Positions 21,894 to 33,645 of a stretch of 64,000 bases of DNA are shown here, in pieces. A model generated the notes under the pieces. That model ran no database searches. It saw only the letters and a program-made list of their open reading frames with translations, and was not told where the DNA came from. The translations under genes were made by a program, and so were the position numbers. The stretch comes from Daldinia sp. FL1419. Lineage: Eukaryota; Ascomycota; Sordariomycetes; Xylariales; Hypoxylaceae. The stretch covers positions 1 to 64,000 of the forward strand of contig MU623460.1 of NCBI GenBank assembly GCA_025201765.1. Direction: 5' to 3'. Position 1 is the first letter of the stretch, and every line of letters begins with the position of its first letter.

Positions 21894-23678
21894 CTACGTT
21901 CTTAGCTGGTCTCTAATCTCAGCGTATCCTGACAAGACCTGCGCTGCTCTCTCGGTGCTCCGCGGCTTGAAATCGCAAGGGAATGGTAACGGTTCCAAGA
22001 TGACGTGGGCGTTGGTAGCCTCACTATCAAATTCGATGTCCTTGCCTGTCATAGGACACTTCCTCCTCACAAGGTTAAAGGCCCAAAGGACACCAGCCCC
22101 CGTGACGAACATCTCGTCGTCTGCGATGTGCTGGCCAAGACATGTCCTACGACCAAATCCGAATGTGTGCATCCCCGTCCCTTCCCTAAAGTTGGGGTAT
22201 CGCGAGAGTGGCTCTTGGTAGGTTGGCCATCCTTTCTCCAAGTAACGTTCAGGGTGGAAGTTCTCAGGGTCTGGGTACTGCTCTGGGACGCGGTTCATGC
22301 TCCTAAATGATGGAGTTAGAACGACTGAATAGATCATTTTATCCTCTCAGTCTGCCACGGAACTACTTACCATTCGCACGCCATAATTATCGTGCCTTTT
22401 GTGATTTTTTCGCCCCTAAACACATCGTCTTGCTCTGCCTGGTGGGGTACGCCTATGAAAAGTAAGTCTATGTATCTTAAGAAGTATGAATAAATCTCTG
22501 TAACTTACCCAGAGGAACACCAGATCGCCATCGTAGCGTCTCTTTCAAGCACGCCCGAACTGTAGGTAACTCGGCCATATCCGCCGTGGTTGGCATGCGA
22601 TCGCCGCAAACTCTATCGATTTCTTCTTGAGCCTTCTTCTGCCATTCGGGGTGTAGCAGCATGGCCATGAGGAAAAATAGCATCGGCCCGCTAATCGTCA
22701 CGACACCAACCAGGTTTTGGAACCCAAGCATACAACTTGCGAATTCTTCTTCCTGGGGAGTCTGCTCTAGATCGATGTTACCCTGCTCCTGAAGACCCGT
22801 AAAGTACCGACTCGCCCACGTGTCTTTGGGCAGGTCGCCGTCAAGATGCCTTCTCTTCGCTACATGGAATGACTTAAGCCACCAGGCACGTTGTTGGTCT
22901 TCGCGTGCCCGTTCGTTCTTTTTCCATGGATTAAGTGCCCATGGTATGGCCCACAATGGCGTTAACGTATTGACGATGGGTCCCGACACGGACATCTGTG
23001 TCAAGGTACGATCGGCACTGTCGCCATTTTCCTTACCCTGCGAAGCATCGTCCCAGGCTAACCGGCTCATTATACGCCCACAATGTTCCCGCGCATTAGC
23101 ATGGAACTTCGCAGGGTCAAGAAGAAGCATTGCTAAATATCTCTTAACCTCACCCTCAATGACTCCAAAGAAATGAGAGCGATGAAAGTCGGCCATTGCG
23201 GCATGGACCCATTTACGCTGACGGGTCCATGTCTCTTTAAGATTAACGAGTTAGTATATCATGGTACAGATTGGCCAGTAATAGAGGGTCCCATACCATG
23301 TCTATCCATCAATGCAACATAACCGGGGCCAGTTTTATGGTCGAAGAGAGCTCGAATCTGGGGTCGCCCAGAATAGATGTGCCCTCTCTTAACGAGTAGC
23401 TCTTCAGCGATCTTCTGATCTGAGACTATAACAAATCGCTGGCCCAACATGCTCGTCCTGTATATCGGGCCATAGATATCAGCCCACTCCTTGAACTTCT
23501 TCCACATGCAAAACCTATCGAGATCGTGAACTCTCCCAACGATAGGAAGCTGCTGGGGTCCAGGAATAAGTTCTTTTGATACATCATCCCTTCTTAACCA
23601 AGATAGTATTTGGCGTAGGGCAGAGAATAAGAGACTTGGTACTGCCAAGTAGAGAATAACTAGTCGAAGGCCCTCCAT
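21894..23678 (-). CDS. Cytochrome P450 (O-methylsterigmatocystin-oxidoreductase-like)
   Basis: 532-aa P450. Exons (minus): 23678-23297, 23234-22509, 22452-22371, 22302-21894. The N-terminal hydrophobic anchor (LVILYLAVPSLLFSALRQIL) is followed by the Pro-rich hinge IPGPQQLPIVGR. ExxR is ETLRWRSG, and the haem-cysteine signature is FGFGRRTCLGQ, so the fold is complete. Oddity: where the I-helix should carry the (A/G)Gx(D/E)T oxygen-activation motif I read VGVVTISGPML; aligned to the second P450 of this window (TTETVMW), the acid-threonine pair is Ser-Gly. Likely endoplasmic-reticulum anchored, acting on a small lipophilic or aromatic metabolite. Same strand as the MFS gene downstream, so the two may be co-regulated within the metabolite locus. 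Confidence 0.9.
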
Positions 23679-26600
23679 ATTGGCTGTTCTGAATATAGAG
23701 AAATAGCAGGTACTTATGAGACAGACATTGATATTCCGAAACGAGAACATAAATTAAGTAAAAGGACCGGCTACTTATAGTCGGCATAAGCAGGTACCCA
23801 GCCTTAATGCAGTCCATATTTGGTTTTCTGGGCTCAGTCCGATATCAGTCTGGTTCCGGGCGGAGTCCCCGCACAGCTAAAACAATATCTCACGGGAACT
23901 CACCGAATTTCGATACGTTCCATCGGATCACACTGTAACCCTAGTCCCCTGGATTCTGCATTGCTACTACTCTGTTTTCATAGCAAAACATACCTAGACG
24001 CCCACCACGCTATACCAAAAGCCTGATCATAAACGTATGAATAAAAGCAAAGAGAAATCCTTCCAAATCCTACCTCTTCGTCCGCGCATACAAGGCAACC
24101 GATGGTAATAGAGATGGGACGGCAACGGTACAATTCATAGGTGCCTACCCATGCTGATGCATCGATGCAAGAGCAGGCAAAAGGCTTCAATTGGCGCCAA
24201 TCCATTGTCTATTTCAAAGCGTCTGGTTGGCACCGAAGCCACACGAAAATTATCCCTGTTGCCTGACATCCGGACGGGCTAAGGAGACCCAGTGGTAGTA
24301 TCATCATCATAGAAATCTCGATTGCCTCAGCCGCGGGATGTGCAATGCAGGGCCAATGATGGACTTGGCAATGCCGAAGAATGATAGCAAGTCTTAAGAA
24401 TCTATAATTTGGACTTGTCCGGTTTCGGTAACGGACAATCTGAAAACCTCCCTGTTTCTAATTATTAAATCACCTAACCTACCTAATATAGAGAAATTGC
24501 TGAATTGGAATGTAGAACAGCAGCATATTTGGGATCAATGACGCCCACCATCAACTTAGCTTAATTTCTATTAAAGATATTCCATATGAAATAATTTGCA
24601 GTGATTTCATCATCGGCGGAAATGGTCTTTTTTTTTTCCTTCTTGCTTGGGGATGTCCGGGTTTTTTATTAATTGAACCTATTGGAACTTTGATAGATTG
24701 TAGGTAGTTTGCTTGAGGTGATACAAATTATTAGACTCGAGATTACTCAACTATAAGATATAAACTATCGACAACTCGTGACAAGTCGTGGCAAAACTAT
24801 GATACGGTTCTTTTTCTCTTACCTAATATTTCACGGACATCGTATAAACTATTACTGGCCTGTCGTCTTTCGAGGTCGCACCTTTTACGCCTCCATGCAG
24901 AACAAGTCATCAGTCCATTCGGGGCTTATTACAAGCGGGTCGGAGCTAAGGTCTAAATGAGGCGTTTAACTAAGTACCTAGGTTACCTAGGTATGTATTA
25001 CAATCCGAGCATAGTTTCTTTCAGCTCGTGTTACCATCATGTATAAGCCATTCTTATTCTAACTTGATTCTTTGACTACTACCTCAAGTTTGCTATTTTT
25101 CTATTAGCCAAAATTAACGAATGGCTTTCTGCCAAGTTAAAGCACTCCAAGCACTCCAAGCGAATGCACCATTAAAACCAATGGAATAGTAAACTTCTAT
25201 GCCCGCTACCGCCACTGTCACCACCACCAAGGTTTATACAGGTCTAGGCAAAAAGTCCCATGCGGTGACTCTACGTCAAAGTCCGCACTAATATTTTGGC
25301 ATACTGAGCGCTGCAGGTGTCAATTATCGTGGTCATATGGATCATATGTTGTGAATCTCCGCCGCTCAAGTTGATTTGATTATGCACCAATACCCGGTTG
25401 GTCGATCATGCAGATATTGTTACACCAAGACAGGGTTTGATTCTCGAGCAACATATCCAAGGCCGTAGTAGAACTTGCTCGCCGTTTTCGTGCTTCCAGA
25501 TATGTACATGCCGTAGCTCGCCAACGGACACCGAAAACTCATAGGTACAGTTCAATTTTTTACCTAGAGCTTCAAGCAATTGCTTAGTTACAGAGCATAT
25601 TTCATTCCAGGTCTCTGGTATTCTCGATATTATGCTGTAATGCGGTAGCTGCATCCTCGGGTGACATGTCCACAACCGATGCGATGTGTATGGTACACCA
25701 ACCTATCAGTAGTGGGAGAGTCGGTCTCGCCTCAGCCATGAGTGCCGGCCGGATGTTTGAGCGTCAGCCGGGAGCGGCGTTTAAACGCCGCGCCCAAGAA
25801 TACCTAAGCACGTCTAATCTCGTATACGAGGCTTTGGAAATGGACCTATCATAATGACAAGGACTAGAAACGAAGTGTGCACGTGGTTTCGGGTACATCA
25901 ACCCGAATTAGGAGTATTGGAATCGATAATGCCTTACTAGAAATAATATCGTTTCGCGATCTATTTCCATGCGGATAACCTCTGGTTAAACTGCGGTTTC
26001 TAAGGGGACGTCCCATCATAACCTCGGCGAAGAATACCTCAATCCCTTTCATCTTAATCTTCGTCGAAATTTAAAATAATTGTTGAAATCATTCAAGACC
26101 TTAGAAGTCTTTTTTATGCGCTTCACACGGCATATCTGAATATAACCTACTAGTATATCCTCCGATATGTGATCTGTTCCTAATTGAGACTCACGTGAAG
26201 TTCTAGACGTCCGTTGCCCATCGTCGGAATAACTCGGGACTGCGCTAATTCATGCCTATTAGATGGTGCCGAACGATTCCAAATATGATTATTTATTGTT
26301 GTTGCCCTAAGATAAGCCCTGTTACTGATGTCACGGGTTAAATATTCTTTATCATGTAGGCTTCCAAATTTATATTTGCCATTAATGTTGCTCTTGGTAG
26401 AATTACCTAAAGTCGCAAAGAGGCCTTCTAAGGACCTAAGGAATAGTCCTAGTTCAACCGGTAATTCTGTTCGCGTGGTCTACAGTGTCTCTGCTCTTCT
26501 TTTAATACATAATAGATTCGAGAAGTGATATATTCTAACTCAAGATCGGATTTAGGTGTTAGGTATTATTACTCCATCTCGTGCTGCCGCATTTACATTT

Positions 26601-27799
26601 ATATGGTAGTCCTCCTGACTCCCATATCTTCCAATGGGACCTTACATATATTCCAATCGCATGCCAAATTAGTGCGCACACTTAAAACACTGCTCGACAC
26701 TGATTACCATGTGGCAAGAGCAAGGAAAAGGTTCGTAGAGCACAATCTACGTCGGAATCCCCCACTAAAACAGTCTGACTGATCATGATATGTCGGTACG
26801 GATGCACATTACAACTAAGAGATGCAACTCCCTAGGAATACGGGTTAGAATATATAACCGACGTTAAGTGCTGTAAGAATATCTGCTCATGTCTATCCTA
26901 TCGACTTGATTATGAACTGAGCATACGTTTCTATCAGGTACCCAAAATAGGGAGGTAGATATGGTGCTCGTAACTTTCATAGACAAACAGGCAGCTCCTG
27001 AGTCTAAAGTGTTTATTAAATTCAAGCACCTAGGAGATGAACAAGTGTTATAAGGCTATTTAGACCTTTGTAAGCCTTATCGTCATAAAATTCCCGCCCT
27101 TAATCCTCTCACACTTACCTACCCCGGTGTTGCGGAGCCGGGCTCCTTACCCCACAGCCCAGGGGCGTATATTGGGTCCTATGAAAAAGGAAGCGATGAA
27201 TTTGGAATTGACTACCTAGGTTAGGTTATAGCAAGGTCCCTCTCAAAGTATTCTTGTTATTACGTATCTACCTAGGTAAGTAATCAAATTTACTTTCAAG
27301 GCTATATTTTGTTCAAAGTAGATTTGTAAAGGGGTTATTTTAGTTGAATTCCTACCTGTCTTCCTCCATCAAAGAGACCTACCCACCCACCCAATACATG
27401 AAAGACAACGAGAGGAGCTACAATTAGCTAGAGCCTCAAGATTTCTACAGCATTATGGCTTATTAGAATCCATCTCGTAGAGTTAAGCGGCTGTGGTCAG
27501 CAACGTGATGGCCCATTACAAACTCAGCCTCACTACCAACAAGATGCAAAAGAATTGCCGGCGCGTTCCTTTTTATTACCCCACTAAGAAGGGATTATAT
27601 CCGATGGTAGTGTTAATATTTTGGTGGGAAAATAATAATAATAATAATAATACATAGGTAGTTTATCTCTTATGAAATACCCTAATGATTCCTTTCGGAT
27701 GCTTACTATAACATCAACGCAATATCATCTTAGGTAGACTTACATTTCTCCCAGTTACCGATGTAATTAGGCTCGCCGTCTTCTCTTGCTAATGCTACG
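23679..27799. other. 4.1-kb gene-free interval between two divergent P450 genes
   Basis: No exon set with recognisable homology could be built. Short frames exist around 25406-25675 and 25864-26052 (minus) and 26328-26782 (plus) but have no motifs. It holds TACCTAGGTA at 24984-24993 and 27269-27278, an AAT microsatellite near 27630, a direct GCACTCCAA duplication at about 25141-25160, and promoters for both P450 genes. Could be a relic gene region or a rearrangement joint. Confidence 0.45.
27630..27651. repeat. AAT trinucleotide microsatellite
   Basis: About seven tandem copies of AAT lie ~150 bp upstream of the second P450 start. Simple repeat; likely length-polymorphic between strains. Confidence 0.85.
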
Positions 27800-29481
27800 A
27801 TGCCTCAATTGACACCATTCGCAATATTCATCACAGTCCTGTGTCTATATATTATCAAGCGAATTTTTAAGAGCTCCTCGTCTCTTCCTCTTCCACCCGG
27901 GCCCCGCCCGTTACCAATAATCGGCAATGTCCACCAAGCACCAAGGTCCCATGCGTGGAAGCAATTCCACACCTGGGGAAAGGAATATGGACCTATTTTT
28001 CATTTGAATATGCTTGGGCAACCCGTTATTGTTCTGTCTACGTCTGCAGCGGCTCATGAGCTTCTGGCGAGACGTGGTGCGACTTTTTCGGACCGCCCAC
28101 GGCTCTTTGTAAGGTTTAGTTAAGCCTGAAGTTTGATCTTTAGGATTGATATCTAACCTGTAAATAGTTAGGCGGCGAGTTGGCTTTGAAGGGGTTGAAC
28201 ACACTTTTGATGTCGTACGATGAACGCTTCCGACAGCATCAAAAGCTGGAAAACTCGGTATTAAACCAAAAGGCAGCTTCTACTTATATTCCCTTTCAAG
28301 CTCTAGAATCAAAACAGTTGCTACTCGATCTATTACAAAGCGGTGGTGGGTCGGGCACGGACTGCCGACCTCATTTTGAGCGTACAGCTGCAAGTACACT
28401 CCTTGCACTTTTTTACGGATTCCGTCTCGAAACTGCCGAGGACCCGGCGCTTCTCGCCGAAATTTCTCTAACTGAGGATTTCTCTGAATTCGTCCAGGCC
28501 GGTGCGCATATAGTTGACACTTTCCCGATACTCAACAACCTTCCGAGCTTCCTTGCACCGTGGAAGGCGAAGGCCGAATCCCACTGGGCGCGTCAGCGCG
28601 CTTTGCATATTGGTAACTTCCAGCGCGGTCTCGATACCTCTAACTGGACTTTTGCGAAACACTTGCATAAGGCCGTTCAAGATGGAGATATCTCTATGCA
28701 GGTCGATGAGCTCGCCCTGGAGCTTGGAACAATTATTGGTGCTGCTTTAGACGGCACCACAGAGACAGTAATGTGGTTCGTAGTAGCTTGCGTCACACAA
28801 AACCGGGGTTTCATTGTCAGGGCACAGAAAGACTTGGATATTGTCGTCGGGCGAAACCGGCTACCGAATTTTGAAGATAAGCCAAAGTTGACGTACATAA
28901 GTGCAATCGTCGAGGAAATATTACGTTGGCGGCCCGCGGGCGCTGGCGGCGTTCCTCACTTCACAAAGACCGAGAACAACTATGAAGGATACCGGATACC
29001 TGCTGGATCTATAATAATACCTAACCACTGGGCTATTACACGCGAAGAGAAGGTTTTCGGTCCCGATGTGGACCAATTCATCCCAGAACGATGGATGGAA
29101 CAAGAAAGTCCCAAGACTGGAGTGCTGAAGGATCTCCCCGTAGTGGGATTTGGCTATGGAAGACGGACCTGTCCCGGGCGACACCTTGCCCGGAATTTCG
29201 TATGGATGGCCATTGCTCAACTTTTATGGGCATTCGACATTGAAGCGGGCCTATCCGAAGAAACTGGCCAGCCTGAATATATCGATGCTGAGGCATCTAC
29301 AGACGGTCTCGCTATGAGGCCTTTGCCATTCAAGGCCTTATTCAAACTACGGGGCCCGTGGGTGCGTGATATTATAATGAGGGAGTGTGGTACCCTTGAT
29401 AGTGATTTCACAAGCTTGCTGAACCGGATCGGAGACGAGATACAGAGTCAATCACATAAGGATAAGAAGGTATCTCCATAG
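27800..29481 (+). CDS. Cytochrome P450 (OrdA-like)
   Basis: 540-aa P450 encoded by exons 27800-28108 and 28168-29481 (59-nt intron). N-terminal anchor FAIFITVLCLYIIKRIF, then LPPGPRPLPIIGN hinge. The I-helix reads DGTTETVMW, keeping the Glu-Thr pair; ExxR is EEILRWRP; the PERW motif reads FIPERWM; haem signature FGYGRRTCPGR. All key parts are present, so it is probably active. N-terminal similarity to the P450 at 21894-23678 (YGPI, MLGQ, RRG/KRG blocks) puts both in related clans, perhaps by old duplication. Transcribed away from that P450 across 4.1 kb. Membership of the mycosporine-like locus is uncertain. Confidence 0.92.
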
Positions 29482-29841
29482 TTCACATTTGTGTAGCTAA
29501 AGTAACACTCTTCTATCTTTTACTCTTGTCGTACTGTGCTGCATATAGAATAAAGGGCTTGTTCTATCGTCTACACAATATCGTAATACGCAAACATTGG
29601 GAATATTTTCTATTGTAGACTATCAATAATAAAACTATATGATACCGATTCCGTTATCCTGATATTGTCTGAATAATATTTAATGCCCATCTCGGTAGTT
29701 CAAATGTTCCGCTAGCAAATCACAAAGCTTCGAATACACTTAATCACATTCCCTAAGAACACACACCGTATCAACCACCTCTACGTCTAGGTAAAATCAA
29801 AGCAATAGCGTATTCTAAAGCTACATACCATAACCTAAGCC
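29482..29841. other. Short intergenic spacer
   Basis: 360 bp of AT-rich sequence between the P450 stop and the ankyrin-like gene. Nothing recognised. Confidence 0.4.
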
Positions 29842-31497
29842 ATGTCACGTCCCTTACTACAACGTGCGCTGGGTAATCCCGATCAGCCCATGCCGTTGGC
29901 AAACGTCGCTAGACATTTAATAGTATCCGAGTCCAGATTGCCAAAGACACGACTCGTTTTAGCAATTCAGAATCATGCTGTGCCTATTGAGACTGTTCGT
30001 AAATATGCCCAAGAGTTAGAAGTGGAATTACGAAATGCTGAGGGCGCTGTTCAAGGTCGACACTTGATAAAAGAATCGCCGTTAACAGTAGCCGCTCAGG
30101 CGGGTCGACAGGATGCAATTGAGCTATTACTTAGAGACTATTCCGAGCTTCTTTCTTCGTTGAAGTTTGTAGACAGCGACCCGGAGTTTGCAGATAAGCC
30201 GCCTTTGCACCGGCATTGTCTTACTGCGACGCGAGCCGCTATACAACGCTTCCTGGTGTTGGACGACGAAGCTGAGAAGCAAAAAACACAGAATTGCGCC
30301 GTATCTTTGGCACTTCGCGGAATCTACTGGGGTCCTCTCACACCAGTACTCGGGATTAATGGCCGTCCGGTCCCAGGTCGCTTCGTTCTAGCAGAAATCC
30401 TTGATTCAGCCATTAATGCTGGAATGGACGGATTCGTCATGGCTGTTATAAGTCGGACGTTAGATCAATCACCAGAAGACAGGAACCGGCAAATACTAAT
30501 CGATCAAGGTCTGAGAGAGATCCTACTTAGAACAGCTCGATCAGGGCGATTTCCTGAAGTAATCAAGCATATCGCCAATACGTCGTATGTAACCGACGGT
30601 GAGGTCCTCCCGTTGCCCTTAGACCCAAGGGGTAGTTTTGGTTCAAATCCCATCGCAGCCGCGCTCAATTCCATCGGTGGACAACGAGATGCACTCCAAA
30701 TCTTTAGTATGTTAAAGGATCCGCTCTATCGCGATGCTGAAAGAAACGGAGTGCATCCAGAAGAATACGCGTTCTGGTTGTTGAACCACGGTAGCATAAA
30801 GAGTGCGGCGGCGACCGGGGAGTGCTACGATTACTTCCTAGAACACATGGAATACTTGAAGATATTAACTTCGCGTCATCGGGAGGTAGACAGTGAGTTT
30901 TACGACACGGTAATGGGTCATAGAGAAGATATCGTAAATCTTGTACTATTACATGGTAAAAGATCCATCGAAAACTTCAGATGGGCAGCCGTAAACGGAT
31001 TCGACACATCCAACTGGTTACGCCGGGCGATTCTATGGGGCAACACTGGGGCTGTACAAGAGATTATTCGGAGGTGGGCTACTCGAAGACAGTCCCTAGA
31101 AGTTCTATTACCTCCGGTCAAGCCGATACTGGGCTTTCATGGGTGTAACTTTGATCAGACAGCCTTGAGCGATGCGGTTCGTGTCGGCCACATTGCAGCG
31201 GTAGCTTTGTTGATTGGCGCGGGCGCCGATCCGAAATCTGTCAGTTCAGAACAATGGGTTAACTTTGCAAACGAGATTCAGTTCAAATATTATAATCTGA
31301 GCCGTGCCGATTTCAAAAGGCAACATTTCAGATATGGGTTTGTTAACCGGGATCCAGAAACGCTGACGGATAAAGTTGTAAATAGAGCAGACGACTCAGA
31401 GGTCGATAAATACGTCGAATTGGTCATCTCGTTAGCAAGGGAACATTCTGGTTACCCGACGACACCTGTACCTATTGGGGGATACGTGCGTTCCTAG
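29842..31497 (+). CDS. Ankyrin-repeat-like protein of unknown function
   Basis: Single-exon gene, 551 aa. Ankyrin-like units are visible near residue 80 (SPLTVAAQAGRQDAIELLL) and near 445 (TALSDAVRVGHIAAVALLIG followed by AGADP); the stretch between is helical and may be degenerate repeats. No membrane segment, signal peptide or catalytic motif. Proteins of this kind are numerous and fast-evolving in filamentous ascomycetes; ankyrin arrays bind other proteins. Intronless, unlike the enzymes around it. Function not assignable. Confidence 0.75.
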   Translation: MSRPLLQRALGNPDQPMPLANVARHLIVSESRLPKTRLVLAIQNHAVPIETVRKYAQELEVELRNAEGAVQGRHLIKESPLTVAAQAGRQDAIELLLRDYSELLSSLKFVDSDPEFADKPPLHRHCLTATRAAIQRFLVLDDEAEKQKTQNCAVSLALRGIYWGPLTPVLGINGRPVPGRFVLAEILDSAINAGMDGFVMAVISRTLDQSPEDRNRQILIDQGLREILLRTARSGRFPEVIKHIANTSYVTDGEVLPLPLDPRGSFGSNPIAAALNSIGGQRDALQIFSMLKDPLYRDAERNGVHPEEYAFWLLNHGSIKSAAATGECYDYFLEHMEYLKILTSRHREVDSEFYDTVMGHREDIVNLVLLHGKRSIENFRWAAVNGFDTSNWLRRAILWGNTGAVQEIIRRWATRRQSLEVLLPPVKPILGFHGCNFDQTALSDAVRVGHIAAVALLIGAGADPKSVSSEQWVNFANEIQFKYYNLSRADFKRQHFRYGFVNRDPETLTDKVVNRADDSEVDKYVELVISLAREHSGYPTTPVPIGGYVRS

Positions 31498-32000
31498 GAG
31501 ATAGGTACGAAGGTAGGTACTTTATAAAGATGGATGCCGATGCGTAGCTATAAATAATATAGTTTCCATTTGATGCCGAGTATTTGGTTTAGACCGAAAA
31601 AGAAAAAAATAAAGTTAGCAAAGCGGGTGTTTTTCTTAGATAGGCGCTGCATGTTATATTGTACCTAAGTACCTTATAACATTCCAAACCTGAACCTAGT
31701 TAAACATTCGTCAAAGTGAGGCAGGTAACTACCAGCTACAAGGAAAAATGTCTCAGAGTTTCAAGTAATTAGGTCATATTAACCCAAATTTAATCCCAAA
31801 ATAGCTCTGACGTCAGTATTCGATCGCCAAGCGGGACCCTCCAATGCCCTCATTATGTAGGTATTTAATGGTATCAACGTGAGCGTGGAAAGGGGATTTG
31901 TACCTCTAAATACCACGGCAACATCTTAAAAAATAAATTCCATTCACAAGAAAGAATTACTATTACTATTGAAAGGACTGCATTGAAACAATTCATAGCA
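31498..32000. other. Intergenic spacer
   Basis: 503 bp upstream of the hexokinase gene with GGTAGGTA motifs near 31510. A TGACGTCA palindrome (CRE/ATF-type) lies at about 31809-31816, some 185 bp before the hexokinase start. No coding frame. Confidence 0.4.
31809..31816. promoter_or_regulatory. TGACGTCA palindrome upstream of hexokinase-like gene
   Basis: Exact 8-bp CRE-type palindrome, the site class bound by bZIP factors of the ATF/CREB family. It lies in the likely promoter of the downstream gene. Function is inferred only from the match. Confidence 0.35.
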
Positions 32001-33645
32001 ATGGCTAAAGGGCTTGAAACATCCGAATTAATCAAATCGGACGATACAAAGAACCTGCCACCAGGGTTACAGGAGAAACTTATCGATATCGAGAATCAGT
32101 TCCATATTACGAGCAAAACGCTCAAGCAGATCACTCAACGGTTCGAAGAAGAGCTGAGAGAAGGACTCGAAAATGAAGGATCCAATATCGTAAGTAGAAT
32201 AATGATAAAACACACAAATTAAGCTAAGGTGCATCAACGTTGACCATACAAGGCAATGAATGTAACTTGGGTTCTTGGACTTCCATCCGGCGAAGAAGTT
32301 GGCGAATACGTAACAATAGATCTCGGAGGGACTAATTTACGAGTATGCCTGGTCACGCTGAATGGGCAGGGCGAAGAAATTAAAATTGAGCAACACAAAT
32401 ATTGTGTTCCTCCAGAAATAAAGACGGGAACGTCTAGACAACTCTGGGACTTTATTGCGGATTCCCTAGACGAGTTCATCAAGTCGTATCGACTTACAGC
32501 GAATCGCGATGATCGGTACGTACTCCTTTGTTATTCGTTTCCCGCCTCGTTTCCCGCCGTGTAAGTGCCTTAGGTACCTGGGAGCTAACGATCTACATTT
32601 CTAGACTCCCACTGGGGTTTTGCTTTTCCTACCCGGCGTCTCAGCACTCTATCGATCATGGAATTTTAAAGACGTGGACAAAAGGGTTCGACATCGACGG
32701 TGTTGAGGGCGAAGACGCCGCGAGGCAGCTAAGAAATGTCTTGGCTGAGCGGGTAAGTGCCTCTACCTAATAATCAAGTACATTGCAAACCAACTAACAC
32801 AAACGTAGAATTTACCCTTGGAACTAGTCGCTCTCGTAAATGATACGACCGGCGCCATGGTAGCATCTGCCTATAAGGATCCAAAAACAGTTGTTGGAGC
32901 AATATTTGGCACAGGTTGTAATGCCGCATACGTCGAAAATATCGGTTCGATACCGAAATTGAAGACCACTTTACCACCTGATACTCCTATGGCGATAAAT
33001 TGCGAATACGGCGCGTTTGATAACGCTCATCGTGTACTACCACGGACGAAATACGATGAAACCATCGACCGAGATTCACCAAGACCAGGAGAACAAGCGT
33101 TCGAGAAGATGAGCGCAGGTTTGTACCTTGGCGAAATCTTTCGACTGGTCGTGCTTGATCTTCATAAAAGTGGTCTCATCTTTCCAGGCCAGGATGCGAC
33201 GAAATTGAGCGAACCCTACAAGCTAGACACCGGCTTCTTGTCGGGCCTAGAAAACGATCCATTAGAAACATCTCGCACCCGTCTAGAAGAATCTCTAAAT
33301 ATAAAAGCCACGCTGGATGAGGCTAAGGTAACCCGCCGCTTGGCGGAAATTATTGCTACCAGGGGTGCAAGGCTCTGCTCCTGTGGTGTTGCAGCAATAT
33401 GCCGAATGAAGGGTGTTACGTCGGGCCATGTTGCAGCGGATGGTACTGTAGCAAACAAACATCCGAAATTCAAACAACGGTGGACTCAGGCCCTTGGTGA
33501 GATTCTCGATTGGCCCGAGGACAGACCAGAAGATCCCATCACCCTTACGAGCGCGGAAGACGGCAGCGGTATTGGAGCAGCAGTTATCTCAGCTATGACG
33601 CTGAACCGAATCCATGGAGGTAATACAGTTGGAATACAAGGATGA
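32001..33645 (+). CDS. Hexokinase family protein (divergent paralogue)
   Basis: 478 aa; exons 32001-32189, 32253-32515, 32605-32752, 32809-33645. The first in-frame ATG is at 32001. Hexokinase landmarks are all present: phosphate loop DLGGTNLRV near 88, LPLGFCFSYPASQ and TKGFDIDGVEG for sugar binding, catalytic Asp in LVNDTTGAM near 211, FGTGCNAAY, INCEYGAFDN and SPRPGEQAFEKM. Changes from the usual text include DTTGA where DTTGT is common, and NVTWVLGLPSG. The protein should phosphorylate hexoses in the cytosol, or act as a sugar sensor like the non-catalytic HxkC/XprF proteins; retention of the catalytic Asp favours activity. It lies outside the obvious cluster but sugar-phosphate supply could be relevant to the cyclase. 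Confidence 0.88.

Noticed and set aside
30631..30645. GGTTCAAATCCC, resembling a tRNA B box
   Set aside because: Lies within the ankyrin-like coding exon with no A box or cloverleaf around it.
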